From positions 276,324 through 340,323 of the forward strand of contig NZ_BMPD01000002.1 in NCBI RefSeq assembly GCF_014647415.1: 64,000 bases of DNA. Reading direction: 5' to 3'. Below the pieces are notes generated by a model, which was not told the DNA's origin, searched no databases, and saw nothing but the letters and a program-made list of their open reading frames with translations. The translations under genes and the position numbers were made by a program. The stretch comes from Haloarcula sebkhae. GTDB taxonomy: Archaea > Halobacteriota > Halobacteria > Halobacteriales > Haloarculaceae. Position 1 is the first letter of the stretch; each line of letters opens with the position of its first letter. Of the stretch, positions 52,301 through 60,066 are shown one piece after another.

Positions 52301-52569
52301 TAATTGTCACCCCCGTAGGACAGGTACAGCAGGAGCGCGAACATCAGCACGTTCGCGGCTGAGAGGGCTATCATCACGTCGTCGGTCGTCCACTCGGAGC
52401 GTGCGACGTGAGCCGTCAGCGGCCCGTTCGTCTCGCTATTACTGCCGGCCACCGTGTCGGCGTCGGTCGTCGTGACCGTCATGGAGTTACCCCCACTGTG
52501 TCCGCTGTTGCCGCCGCTGGCCGGTTGCTGTCCTTCCTCCCAGACAGGTGTAGCTTCTACCGAAAACAT
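52300..52569 (-). CDS. Small virion protein with C-terminal TM
   Basis: 89 residues from the ATG at 52569. Polar Ser/Gly/Thr-rich first half (PASGGNSGHSGGNS) and a C-terminal TM helix (DVMIALSAANVLMFALLLYL). Directly downstream of the capsid-type gene. Function unknown. Confidence 0.55.
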   Translation of the reverse strand: MFSVEATPVWEEGQQPASGGNSGHSGGNSMTVTTTDADTVAGSNSETNGPLTAHVARSEWTTDDVMIALSAANVLMFALLLYLSYGGDN

Positions 52570-52582
52570 GGCTAAGAAGCCC

Positions 52583-53311
52583 CTACGGCTGCCGTCCCAT
52601 ATCTGCCGAAACGGCCGACGTGAGACCCTGAACCTCACTCTGGCCGATCATGGCAGGCAGGTGCAGCAGTGCGTTTGTCGGCTCGGTCCCGTCGCCGTCC
52701 GGGTCAGTCCATCGGACGGTGTACGGCGCGTCGAGATACACGTCCACAGTCATGTCAGTGCCGACCCACGGGTGCAGCGGCGTCTGGTTGAGCCGCATGT
52801 ACTCGGGCTGCTCGATTTGCGGAGCCTCATGTATGAGACCGAGGTTGCCCGTAAACACGCGCTGAGAACCGCTGTCCGCATTGCTCGCCGCCTTGCGGAC
52901 TTCGAAAGAGGCGGCCTTGTCGCTGACGTAGTAGACGTGGACGGTGCTGTCAGTGCCCGGGTCGGTGACGGTGATCTCGTTGGCGTCGTAGTCCACCGAG
53001 TCGGGAGTCCCGTAGTACTCGCCGTCAAGCCACACCACGACGGCCTGCGTGACCGGCGTGTCTGTGACCGAGTGAGTGAGTCCGAACGTCTCGGAGTCGT
53101 CGGCTGAGGCGTTGGTGCTGAACTGCTGGTAGGCAGGTACGGCGATTTTGAAGGGGTTGTCTCGCCCCTCTCGGAGCATGTGGGCTGTGGTGGCCCGGTA
53201 GCGGCCGATTCGGGACCGCTGGCCCTGCGAGTTGACCGTCGTGTCCATCTCGTCGGGCGTGATGTGCCCGGGCTGGCGTCGTGCATCGGCCAGTCTGTCC
53301 ATCAGGCTCAT
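52583..53311 (-). CDS. Large major capsid protein (SH1 VP4-like)
   Basis: 242 residues, close to the 232 of SH1 VP4. Predicted all-beta in the middle and C-terminal part (AVVVWLDGEYYGTPDSVDYD, STVHVYYVSDKAASFEV, DMTVDVYLDAPYTVRWTDPD), as expected for a single vertical beta-barrel capsid protein. An N-terminal helix precedes (DRLADARRQPGH). Order after the small capsid gene and ATPase matches SH1. Identified by position, size and strand pattern. Confidence 0.8.
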   Translation of the reverse strand: MSLMDRLADARRQPGHITPDEMDTTVNSQGQRSRIGRYRATTAHMLREGRDNPFKIAVPAYQQFSTNASADDSETFGLTHSVTDTPVTQAVVVWLDGEYYGTPDSVDYDANEITVTDPGTDSTVHVYYVSDKAASFEVRKAASNADSGSQRVFTGNLGLIHEAPQIEQPEYMRLNQTPLHPWVGTDMTVDVYLDAPYTVRWTDPDGDGTEPTNALLHLPAMIGQSEVQGLTSAVSADMGRQP

Positions 53312-53318
53312 CGGTGAA

Positions 53319-53849
53319 TCACCGCCGCCCGTGCTGCTCGACGGCGTTGCTCTCGATGTACAGTTCGGACTGCGACCAGTCGATTTGGGCGGGGGAGTCG
53401 CACATCAGATACAGCGTGTCGATGTCGCGCACGTCAATTTTGGGCACGGAGTCGCCGCCGTTCGGCGCGTTCTCCGGGGCCTGTAGCTCGATCTTCACCG
53501 AGTCGATGTTATCGACGTTGCGCTGCTCGGAGATGGTGAGCTTGACGTACTGCGAGATGTTCTTCAGCACCTCCGAGACCTTCATGGTCGACTCGTGACC
53601 GCTGGGTTCGACCGCGAAGTACAGCGAGGTGTTGGTCGGCATCGGGTCGCCGTTGGCGTCTCGCAGGTCGGCGTAGACGGGGATGCCGTCCTGCTGGCCC
53701 TGTGCCACGCGGTTCAGGAACCGGAGGAACTGGCCGCGCTCTGGCCCGATTTCGAGAATCGGCGTTGGGCGGGGGCTGGCCGGCGCGTTCTGGGCGACCG
53801 TGACAGCCTCCGCGCTCTCGCCCTCAGACGCGAATAGGTCCTCGGACAT
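53319..53849 (-). CDS. Small major capsid protein (SH1 VP7-like)
   Basis: 176 residues against 185 in SH1 VP7. A flexible start (residues 1-30) leads to a beta-rich domain with ILEIGPERGQFLRFLNRVAQ, SLYFAVEPSGHESTMKVSEV and SVPKIDVRDIDTLYLMCDSP. The two capsid proteins form the two kinds of capsomer. 7 bases before the large capsid gene. Confidence 0.8.
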   Translation of the reverse strand: MSEDLFASEGESAEAVTVAQNAPASPRPTPILEIGPERGQFLRFLNRVAQGQQDGIPVYADLRDANGDPMPTNTSLYFAVEPSGHESTMKVSEVLKNISQYVKLTISEQRNVDNIDSVKIELQAPENAPNGGDSVPKIDVRDIDTLYLMCDSPAQIDWSQSELYIESNAVEQHGRR

Positions 53850-53851
53850 GC

Positions 53852-54115
53852 TCAGTCATCCCCCATGAACCGCTCTCGAAGTGACTCGACAACATGTACG
53901 CCGCCGCCGAGTGCGACCTTCCGGCCCTCGCCACCGTAGAGAGCGCCACCGACTGCAACAGTAGCGCCGTACGCCTCGTCGGGCAGGTCCTTGCCCATCT
54001 GGTCTTCGACTCCGTACTTGACGACTGCGGGGCCGACGAACCCGGCGAGTACGAGGGCCACGTCCACAACGTAGTCCTCGGATGCCAGCGTCGACATTGC
54101 ATTACCAAAGTCCAT
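53852..54115 (-). CDS. Small membrane protein before the capsid genes
   Basis: 87 residues from the ATG at 54115, with CGGAGTT before it; a frame from 54148 is less likely. A hydrophobic helix near residues 16-32 (VDVALVLAGFVGPAVVKYG) and a Gly-rich second region (GATVAVGGALYGGEG). Last residues overlap closely with the capsid gene start. Perhaps a membrane-associated minor capsid protein. Confidence 0.6.
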   Translation of the reverse strand: MDFGNAMSTLASEDYVVDVALVLAGFVGPAVVKYGVEDQMGKDLPDEAYGATVAVGGALYGGEGRKVALGGGVHVVESLRERFMGDD

Positions 54116-54207
54116 GCAACTCCGGGGTTTGGATGGGTGTACCATCAAGAACCGACGAAAAAGCGAAGCGGTCTGCTTCGGGGTGCTTCGGCCTGCTTCG
54201 GTGTGGG

Positions 54208-54348
54208 TTAGTACGGCGAGTCGTCTATCAGGATGCGAACCACCTCGGCATTGCTCGGTTCGCTTCCGGGTAGCTCCCGGTCGATTCGCTCGCGTGCTTC
54301 TTCGAATCGGTCGCTGTCGTCGCCGCGTAGCGTGATTTGTGTCATCAT
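54208..54348 (-). CDS. Tiny ribbon-helix-helix-like protein (46 aa)
   Basis: From the ATG at 54348, which overlaps the ATPase stop: TQITLRGDDSDRFEEARERI and ending VVRILIDDSPY. A strand and two helices, as in minimal RHH proteins. It may regulate the structural genes that follow. The much longer frame that contains it is not real. Confidence 0.55.
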   Translation of the reverse strand: MMTQITLRGDDSDRFEEARERIDRELPGSEPSNAEVVRILIDDSPY

Positions 54349-55145
54349 GCGTACTCCGGTGGGTTCAGGTCGTTGCCCTCGCTGCCGTAGTGCGTGCTGG
54401 TCATCGAGACGGTGCCGGTGTCGACTCGGCGACGGTCCCCATCGTCGTCTGAGTAAATCCACTCTGTACCGGTGATAGAGCCGCTGTCGTCCTTGGTCTT
54501 TTGCAGGGACGTAGGCCGCTCTCTGCCGGTCGGGAGCAGGTCGTCTGGGACACTGGACGGGAGGAGGTCCGCACCGGGGTCGTGCAGGTCGGCCGGGTAG
54601 TTGATCGAGCCAGCAAGCGGCCCGATCTCCGCGCCATCGAAGCCGCCAATCATCCGGGCCTGGCACTGCGTGAGAATCGTCTTGTCGATCTCCGCGGTCC
54701 GTTGTGTGACCCACATGGTCGACGTGCCCGCTCCCCGGCCGGTCGTCGCCAGTTCCTTGATGGGCTGCGGGAGCTTCGTCCGCTGGGGCGCGACGAAATG
54801 AGCCTCGTCAACCACGACAAGCTGGTCACGGTCGAGTCGGCGGACGGCCGAGGCGATTCGGGTACAGATGTCACGCCAGCGGTCGGTGCCGATCTCCGCC
54901 TTGTGCCGCTCCAAGACGATGCGCGGGTTTGCCTTCAGGACCGCCATCCAGTCCTGTACCGACCACTGAGCTTCGACGGGGCCGACGATGAGATGGTCAG
55001 CAATACCGGCTTTGACAAGCCCCCGGTACTCCGCGCAGTAGTCCATCACGACGAGAGCGCCGTACTCCTCTGCGTTGCTCTCCATCCACGCCTGAGCGTG
55101 GTACGATTTGCCCCAGCCAGATTGTGCGACGAAAGCGAGGTTCAT
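54345..55145 (-). CDS. Viral genome-packaging ATPase (FtsK/HerA-like, SH1 type)
   Basis: 266 residues. Walker A at the extreme N-terminus (AQSGWGKS, residues 7-14), Walker B LVVVDEAHF (DE at 113-114), and a sensor stretch TSTMWVTQRTAEIDK. The absence of anything before the P-loop and the position before the capsid genes are typical of packaging ATPases of membrane-containing icosahedral viruses. It drives DNA into preformed capsids. One of the two best landmarks of this provirus. Confidence 0.9.
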   Translation of the reverse strand: MNLAFVAQSGWGKSYHAQAWMESNAEEYGALVVMDYCAEYRGLVKAGIADHLIVGPVEAQWSVQDWMAVLKANPRIVLERHKAEIGTDRWRDICTRIASAVRRLDRDQLVVVDEAHFVAPQRTKLPQPIKELATTGRGAGTSTMWVTQRTAEIDKTILTQCQARMIGGFDGAEIGPLAGSINYPADLHDPGADLLPSSVPDDLLPTGRERPTSLQKTKDDSGSITGTEWIYSDDDGDRRRVDTGTVSMTSTHYGSEGNDLNPPEYA

Positions 55146-55399
55146 CAGTCGTCGTTGGTCTCCACGTCGACGGCTTCGAGCCGGTACAGGTCGCCGCTGC
55201 CGGTCTGGATAGTCTGAGCGTCCCCGTCACCGAGGGCTTGCAGGTCGCAGTGGGTGAGAGTTGCCCAGTCGGACTGCTCGCTGTCGTCGTTGTCGCTCCG
55301 GGTGTGCTGCCAGATTGTGTGTGCCAGAAGTGCGCAGAATAGCAGCCACGCGGCCGCTTCGGCGTAGTCTTGGATTCGGTAGGCCGATGGGATATTCAT
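55145..55399 (-). CDS. Small membrane protein, provirus
   Basis: 84 residues from the ATG at 55399. An N-terminal TM helix (AEAAAWLLFCALLAHTIW), then an acidic soluble tail with beta strands (GDLYRLEAVDVE). It overlaps the ATPase start by a base. Probably virion membrane. Confidence 0.6.
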   Translation of the reverse strand: MNIPSAYRIQDYAEAAAWLLFCALLAHTIWQHTRSDNDDSEQSDWATLTHCDLQALGDGDAQTIQTGSGDLYRLEAVDVETNDD

Positions 55400-55968
55400 G
55401 CCAGCGCCTCCGTGTTTGCTTCGATGGCCTGCTCGGTCTCTTTCGACGGCCCGGCCAGCAGGTCTTCGAGCGCGTCGGCCGGCTCGAAGGCTACAACCTC
55501 CTGCTCGAAGCGGTCGACGCTGACGCCCCACTTCTTGCTGACGTGGTGGTCTGCGAGTTCGCGGTCTGTCGCGTCGATCTCCCCGGCTTGGCTGTTGCGG
55601 ATAGTCTCGGCCCACCGCTCGATCTGCTTCGACCACTCGGACTCGTTCATTTCGGCGTAGTGTGAGAGCGCCGCCGGGTCGCCGTCGACGGGGCAGCACT
55701 CGTCTACCCAGACTTCGGACAGTGGTTTGCCCCCCGGCCCGTAGCCGTCGACGAGGTCCAGGATCTCGGTGGTCCGGGTCTCCTTGTCGATGCGGTCCCG
55801 GCCGTCGTCGGGGTCGATGCCGGCCGCCTCTCGTTGGTCGATGACGGCCGCACGTTGGGCGGTCTCGATCTCTGCCAGTATCGCCGCCAGCGCCCGCATA
55901 CGTTCGCTTTCGTGGGGGTTTTCGATTTCGTGCTTTGCCTCTCGAATCTGCTTGATTTTGTCCATCAT
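55396..55968 (-). CDS. Hypothetical helical provirus protein
   Basis: 190 residues, mostly helical, acidic, with no TM. N-terminal coiled coil (KIKQIREAKHEIENPHESER), middle part with SEVWVDECCPVDGDPAALSH, C-terminal helices (DRFEQEVVAFEPADALEDLL). Unknown. 4 bases after the previous gene and overlapping the next. Confidence 0.65.
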   Translation of the reverse strand: MMDKIKQIREAKHEIENPHESERMRALAAILAEIETAQRAAVIDQREAAGIDPDDGRDRIDKETRTTEILDLVDGYGPGGKPLSEVWVDECCPVDGDPAALSHYAEMNESEWSKQIERWAETIRNSQAGEIDATDRELADHHVSKKWGVSVDRFEQEVVAFEPADALEDLLAGPSKETEQAIEANTEALA

Positions 55969-55972
55969 TGTC

Positions 55973-56533
55973 TTAGAGTAGGTCTGCGTCTGCCAGTTGG
56001 TCGCTCAGTCCGTTCATCAGGTCGCTCGCCGCGTCGGTCTCAGTCAGCAGCACGACGGCCACGAGTCCGGCTGTCCCGAGTGCTACGGCCTTGCCGGGCG
56101 GTATCTCGGTGCCCATCCCGGCCTGCTGTAGCCACTCGTCCACGTTCTCGTCTAGCTCGACAGGTGGGGCGCGGGCCAGTTCCTCGATATCCTCGGCGGT
56201 CTTGCCCGGCTCGCCCTCGGTCGACTCCGCGATCTCCCCGAGCAGGAGCGCCAGCATCGAAACGTACTGGTCGCCCCACGTCTCTCCGTCGGGCATCGCC
56301 GGCTGGCTTGCCGTCTCGTCGGCCGAAGTGGCGTCGGCGTCGTCCGAATCGCTGGTGTCGCCCTCGTCGTCTGCTGCGGCCCCTGCCTCCTGCTCCACAT
56401 CTTCAGGGTCCACATCGATCTCATCGAGAGAGATTTCGGCTTTCTCGTCAGGGTCGATCTCCGGGGCGTCGTCCTCGGTCTCGCCCTCGTCGCTCTCCTG
56501 CTCGGCCGGGTCGGTCTGCTCGGTCTCTACCAC
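55973..56533 (-). CDS. Very acidic provirus protein with C-terminal hydrophobic helix
   Basis: 186 residues; the first 90 are mostly Asp, Glu, Ala, Ser and Thr (disordered). Then helices (VSMLALLLGEIAESTEGEPG), and a hydrophobic helix (GKAVALGTAGLVAVVLLTET) near the end. Probably a virion membrane-associated protein. Confidence 0.6.
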   Translation of the reverse strand: MVETEQTDPAEQESDEGETEDDAPEIDPDEKAEISLDEIDVDPEDVEQEAGAAADDEGDTSDSDDADATSADETASQPAMPDGETWGDQYVSMLALLLGEIAESTEGEPGKTAEDIEELARAPPVELDENVDEWLQQAGMGTEIPPGKAVALGTAGLVAVVLLTETDAASDLMNGLSDQLADADLL

Positions 56534-57093
56534 TGCACATCAGCCTCCGGGTCGTCGGCCACTGGGTCGGCGTCCGTGTCCTCGACCACTTCGCTGTCTA
56601 CCTCGGTCGGCTGGTCGTTGCTGCCGGAGAGGGCGACGGCCAGCACCCCGAGCAGCAAGAGACCAGCCACAATGGCCCCTACAGGCACCCCTCGACCGCT
56701 GGTCGTCTGGCTGGTCTTGTTCCCCTGCTGTCCCTCGGTTTCGGTCCCCTCGTCGGTGCTCTCCTCGCCCGTGTTGCGCGCTACCTGCTGCTCGTACTCG
56801 CTTGATTGGTCCATTTCTTGGTGCTCTGTTTCGCTGTTTTCGTCCGCTTCAGGGCGCTCTTGCGCCGCTTCGCCCTGCTCGTCGTCCTCGGTGTCGTCGG
56901 GAGCGCCCTGATCGCCCTGTTCAGCGCCCTTTTCGTCCCCCTCGGCAGGGCGGTTCAGCGCGCTCCTGAGTGCTTCCGTGTCGCTGTGTGCGTCGTCGGT
57001 TTTCGCGTTGATGTGCCGCCGGACGCTTTGTTTACTCTTCTCGCCGTTCTCGTTGTAGTCGCACCCCTCAGCGGGGCAAGTTGGTCCTGTCAT
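56527..57093 (-). CDS. Zinc-finger protein with TM helix, provirus
   Basis: 188 residues. The N-terminus has a C2H2-like finger: two Cys in CPAEGCDYNENG and His in VRRHINAKTDDAH. A long disordered acidic stretch follows, then one TM helix (GVPVGAIVAGLLLLGVLAVA) and an acidic tail. A finger tied to a membrane anchor is unusual; it could hold the genome or a host factor at the membrane. Confidence 0.65.
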   Translation of the reverse strand: MTGPTCPAEGCDYNENGEKSKQSVRRHINAKTDDAHSDTEALRSALNRPAEGDEKGAEQGDQGAPDDTEDDEQGEAAQERPEADENSETEHQEMDQSSEYEQQVARNTGEESTDEGTETEGQQGNKTSQTTSGRGVPVGAIVAGLLLLGVLAVALSGSNDQPTEVDSEVVEDTDADPVADDPEADVQW

Positions 57094-58322
57094 AACGTGT
57101 TCTGACCGCCTTCAGCAACCGCAAACTCGTCGGGTATCTGCTGTTCTGTCTTGCCTGAGCCGCCGCTATCGGCGCGCTCGTCGCTCCGTAGCCCACCGGG
57201 ATTCTCTTCGACCGCTTCAACCACCTCACCTTGAGCGCGCTCACCGCGCTCACCACCGGCTAAGCGCGCTTGGTCGTCCGCTCGATCTCCCGAAAGTGTG
57301 CGCTGGTCATCTGTCTCGAGTATTTCAGCCTCGTCACCGGTTCCAACAGGGGTATCGGCCGCCCCGTTGACCACCGCGTTCGGCAGCTCCTCTCGGGGTC
57401 CATCGGTCACTTCGTGACTGTGTTCAGAGTGGTCGGCATGGCACTCGTGGCAGTCGGCGGCCATCTCCCGGGTTAGGTCCATCAGGGCTGCTTGCTCGGT
57501 CTCTAACCGCTCGAAGTGGAGCGGCGTCTGGCCGACTGTTCCGCGTATCGCGTTAATAGCACGGGCGGCCCGCTGGGCCTGCACCCAGTTGTTGGCCAGT
57601 TGTTCCAGTGCTTCTTCCACGTCGGCCATCGCCGCCTTGTAGCCGTCCCAAGACCGCTGTAGCGCCCCTTTCTGTTTGCCGGTAAGTTCGGTTGGGTCCG
57701 GGTCAGCAGGGGCGTCGGGCTGCTCTGGGTCCGGTCGCCGGTCGGGTTCATTCCGAGCCAGTACGTCGTTCATCACATCGTCTAGCGACATCTGGCAGGT
57801 TTCTTGGAGGAACTCGCACGCTTCGGGATCGCCGTTCAGGCAGTGCCCTCGGGCATGATCGCACTGATTGGACTGTGCCGACCGGGCCGCTCGGGCTGCC
57901 TTCTCGTCGGCAGTCTCGTCGGCCGACCGCTTCCCACTCTCTCGGCCGGCCTGCTGCATCACCTCTCGATGCTCATCTACGGTCAGTGTGGGGTCGTAGT
58001 AGCTCACCCAGTCCTCTACCCCCTCAGACTGGGCGATACCCTTCACAGAGCGGGCATGGAGTACGTTTGCTCGGCCGTCGAAGAAGTCGATGCCTTCGCG
58101 CTCAGTGTCGGACAGTGGCACCTGTCCGCCGTCGTCGCCGCCATCGTCGCGGCTGTCGGCCGCTTCCAGCCGCTCCTGCTCTAAGACCCACTCAGGCGTG
58201 CCGCTTTCTGCCCACGCAACAGTCTTGAGCCGGCGGTCGTCGTCGGTACACAGGTACTCGGGGTGTCGCTCTCTCGCCGCGTCTGCGGCGTCTTTACTTC
58301 CGTACTCGATTCGCTCCGTCAA
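57090..58322 (-). CDS. Large hypothetical provirus protein with Cys/His clusters
   Basis: 410 residues, the largest of the element. N-terminal domain (1-130) with SKDAADAARERHPEYLCTDD and ANVLHARSVKGIAQ. Two possible zinc clusters: NQCDHARGHCLNGDPEACEF then LQETCQ near 163-188, and ADCHECHADHSEHSHE near 300. A helical region (AAMADVEEALEQLANNWVQA) lies between. The tail is acidic and disordered. No replication, helicase or capsid family is recognised. It overlaps the zinc-finger gene by 4 bases. Confidence 0.65.
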   Translation of the reverse strand: MTERIEYGSKDAADAARERHPEYLCTDDDRRLKTVAWAESGTPEWVLEQERLEAADSRDDGGDDGGQVPLSDTEREGIDFFDGRANVLHARSVKGIAQSEGVEDWVSYYDPTLTVDEHREVMQQAGRESGKRSADETADEKAARAARSAQSNQCDHARGHCLNGDPEACEFLQETCQMSLDDVMNDVLARNEPDRRPDPEQPDAPADPDPTELTGKQKGALQRSWDGYKAAMADVEEALEQLANNWVQAQRAARAINAIRGTVGQTPLHFERLETEQAALMDLTREMAADCHECHADHSEHSHEVTDGPREELPNAVVNGAADTPVGTGDEAEILETDDQRTLSGDRADDQARLAGGERGERAQGEVVEAVEENPGGLRSDERADSGGSGKTEQQIPDEFAVAEGGQNTL

Positions 58323-58416
58323 ACTATCACCACTCGATAAGCGAGCATACGCAGAAACAGAATCGCTAAAAGCCCGTAAAACGCACCGCTGAATGGCTGA
58401 ATGACTGATTAGGCCA
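58323..58416 (-). promoter_or_regulatory. Probable promoter gap within the provirus
   Basis: One of the few real gaps in the leftward cluster. A GCTTTTAGCG stretch on the minus strand could be a TATA element about 45 bases before the 410-residue gene. CTGAATG occurs twice near 58390. Confidence 0.35.
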
Positions 58417-58584
58417 TTACTGACTCGGAACTCTCGACTCCTGTAACCGCCGCGTGTTGGTACCGCCGCAATGACCGCAGACTACAGGGACACTGTCGTC
58501 GTTGCGGTCATCATAGAGTAACGAGAGTGGTTCGTCACAGTCGTCACAGTAGTGCGTATGTTCAGTACCGGACGACTCACACAT
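58417..58584 (-). CDS. Small zinc-ribbon protein (55 aa), provirus
   Basis: From the ATG at 58584, overlapping the previous stop by 8 bases. Two CxxC pairs, HYCDDCDEPL and VVCGHCGGTN, 21 residues apart form a zinc ribbon. Likely a nucleic-acid or protein binder in early virus functions. Confidence 0.65.
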   Translation of the reverse strand: MCESSGTEHTHYCDDCDEPLSLLYDDRNDDSVPVVCGHCGGTNTRRLQESRVPSQ

Positions 58585-59032
58585 CGGCTTTTGCACCTCC
58601 CTGAGCAGGTTCGTGGCGGGAGAACGGCCGAACGTGAACAGCCATGTAGTCACTCGGTGGAATCCCGTTCTGTAGGCGAACGTACCCACGCTTTGCCAGT
58701 CGGTTGAGAAGGCGCTGTGCGCCTTGCTGGTCGATGTTGTCAACAGCTTGCGCCAGTGCCCGTTTGGCGGTTTCACCCCGGACGATTCCACTCTCGGTAC
58801 GCTTCTTGCACAGCGTTCGGTAAGCGACGGCGAGGTCTCGGTCGTCTGGATCGGCGTAGGGTTCCACGCCACCGTCTTCGGTCGGCTCTGAAACCTTCCG
58901 CCGCACGTACTCTTCGAGGTCGGCACTCATGTTGTCGACCTGTTCCTTGTACTGTTCTTTCAGGTGGGTCGGCAGTCGGAACGTGATCTTGTCGCTCCCG
59001 CTCTCCTCGTGAAGTTGGCTTCCACCAGTCAT
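58577..59032 (-). CDS. RHH plus winged-helix DNA-binding protein, provirus
   Basis: 151 residues. First third: KITFRLPTHLKEQYKEQVD and ADLEEYVRRKVSEP, a ribbon-helix-helix form. Last two thirds: helices ending in AQRLLNRLAKRGYVRLQNG, a winged-helix form. It may control the early operon or organise DNA. Start overlaps the previous stop (ATGA). Confidence 0.7.
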   Translation of the reverse strand: MTGGSQLHEESGSDKITFRLPTHLKEQYKEQVDNMSADLEEYVRRKVSEPTEDGGVEPYADPDDRDLAVAYRTLCKKRTESGIVRGETAKRALAQAVDNIDQQGAQRLLNRLAKRGYVRLQNGIPPSDYMAVHVRPFSRHEPAQGGAKADV

Positions 59033-59175
59033 GTCTGACTAGCCACCTCCTCGTAAGACGGGGCCGAATCCCCACACGGCGGCGTGACTGATGCCGATGT
59101 TGGTACTTGTAGGACAGCCCCCCGTGGGGTCGCCAGAAGGTCTCGCGTGAGGCCGGGCGTGTGTGCGTGCGTCAT
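59029..59175 (-). CDS. Small protein (48 aa) of the early provirus operon
   Basis: MTHAHTPGLTRDLLATPRGA then VLQVPTSASVTPPCGDSAPS and a short Glu-rich end. Both start and stop overlap the neighbours by 3 bases in ATGA form, which is strong evidence for translation even though no family is recognised. Confidence 0.55.
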   Translation of the reverse strand: MTHAHTPGLTRDLLATPRGAVLQVPTSASVTPPCGDSAPSYEEVASQT

Positions 59176-59726
59176 CGGCGGCCTCCTGTCTTCTCGCGGG
59201 CGTTGGTCAGCAGGTTCCCGATCGTGCCAGCCGCCCGGTCGGTGTAGCGGGCGAACTCCCGAACGCCGAAGCTACCGAGTTCGCAGGCGAGGTACGCATC
59301 GAGTTCGGCAGGAGTGAGTTGGTCGAAAGCGGTCGGGTCGTCGTCGAGGCGGAGCCATGTTGGTGGCGCTGGGTACTCGCGGCCGGTGTCGAGATGAGTC
59401 ACAACGATCTGCCCACGAACCCACTGCCACCACAGAGAGGCGACGTGGGCACACCAACTGTCGTTGTAGTGATAGCCATCACCGTCGCACTCAGCGACGA
59501 GCGTACGGCCTTTGAGCGCCCACTGAACGCGGTGGTAGTCGTCACCGTCGGACAGGGTGACGATACGCTCGGCGTCGTTGATAGCGCCGCCATTGTCGCT
59601 CTCTTGTTGAGCGCGTTGCCACGCCGTCGACAGCGTCCAGTCATCGGGCATCGACAGTGGCGACGGCCCGCCAACCGTTCCGGGGAGATCGTCGCTCGGC
59701 TGCCAGCTGCGCTCGGCACGGCTCAT
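59172..59726 (-). CDS. HTH-ending hypothetical protein, early provirus operon
   Basis: 184 residues from the ATG at 59726 that overlaps the previous stop (ATGA). The middle has many Trp/His/Cys (GDGYHYNDSWCAHVASLWWQ, a SWIM-like CxH pattern with an upstream Cys in VAECDGDG). The C-terminus reads like a helix-turn-helix (FGVREFARYTDRAAGTIGNL). Perhaps a zinc- and DNA-binding regulator. Confidence 0.6.
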   Translation of the reverse strand: MSRAERSWQPSDDLPGTVGGPSPLSMPDDWTLSTAWQRAQQESDNGGAINDAERIVTLSDGDDYHRVQWALKGRTLVAECDGDGYHYNDSWCAHVASLWWQWVRGQIVVTHLDTGREYPAPPTWLRLDDDPTAFDQLTPAELDAYLACELGSFGVREFARYTDRAAGTIGNLLTNAREKTGGRR

Positions 59727-59836
59727 GGCCGACACACCCCCTCGTCCATCGCCGGACACCGCTTCAGTTCACGGTCGATAACGAAGCCACAGAACCGGCA
59801 GATTTGCCGGGTGGAGGGGTCAGTCGCACGGCTCAC
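59723..59836 (-). CDS. Tiny zinc-binding protein (37 aa), first provirus gene
   Basis: A GTG at 59836 with GAGGTGG before it. MSRATDPSTRQICRFCGFVI, then ten more residues and two further Cys (RCP, VCRP), so four Cys can bind one zinc. The stop overlaps the next ATG. It is the first gene after the tRNA edge, so its promoter lies in the 60 bases to 59896. Confidence 0.55.
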   Translation of the reverse strand: MSRATDPSTRQICRFCGFVIDRELKRCPAMDEGVCRP

Positions 59837-59894
59837 GCTGACCACCTCGTTGAAGTGAAAAAGCGGCATAGAAGGCCGCTATCCTTTATTTTGG

Positions 59895-59910
59895 AGTGGG
59901 ACCGCCGAGA
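59895..59910. repeat. Right attachment site, within the tRNA-Pro 3' end
   Basis: Identical 16 bases to 43092-43107. Bases 59897-59910 are the 3' acceptor strand and part of the T-arm of the tRNA, so integration leaves the tRNA intact here. Confidence 0.9.
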
Positions 59911-59967
59911 TTCGAACTCAGGTCCGACGCACCCCATGCGCCGAGGATACCGCTACCCCACGGTCCC
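59897..59967 (-). tRNA. tRNA-Pro (GGG)
   Basis: 71 bases on the minus strand. Acceptor GGGACCG pairs with CGGTCCC and A follows as discriminator. Anticodon stem GGCGC/GCGTC with the 7-base loop ATGGGGT, so the anticodon is GGG (Pro). The T-arm is CTGAG-TTCGAAT-CTCGG. CCA is not encoded. It serves as the provirus attachment site. Confidence 0.93.
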
Positions 59968-60066
59968 GCACTTCGTGAGAGGAGGGTGGTTTAATTAAGG
60001 GCTTCGTTTTCTCGGCGGCCCAATAGGATGAAACCAGTGACAGCGAGGGGGTTCAACGGGCGCGTG

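Larger units (their letters stand above)
43092..59910. mobile_element. SH1-like (sphaerolipovirus-type) provirus integrated in tRNA-Pro(GGG)
   Basis: About 16.8 kb between two 16-bp direct repeats. It contains, from left to right, an integrase operon, a RHH repressor opposite two PhiH1-repressor-like genes, a second recombinase, a low-GC membrane gene, minor virion proteins, large and small capsid-type proteins, a packaging ATPase and small early genes. The order ATPase, small capsid protein, large capsid protein and their sizes (266, 176, 242 residues) match SH1/HHIV-2/PH1-type viruses with two capsid proteins. Related integrated elements have been described in Haloarcula. Virtually all genes have overlapping ends and look intact, so the element might still be active. 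Confidence 0.88.
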
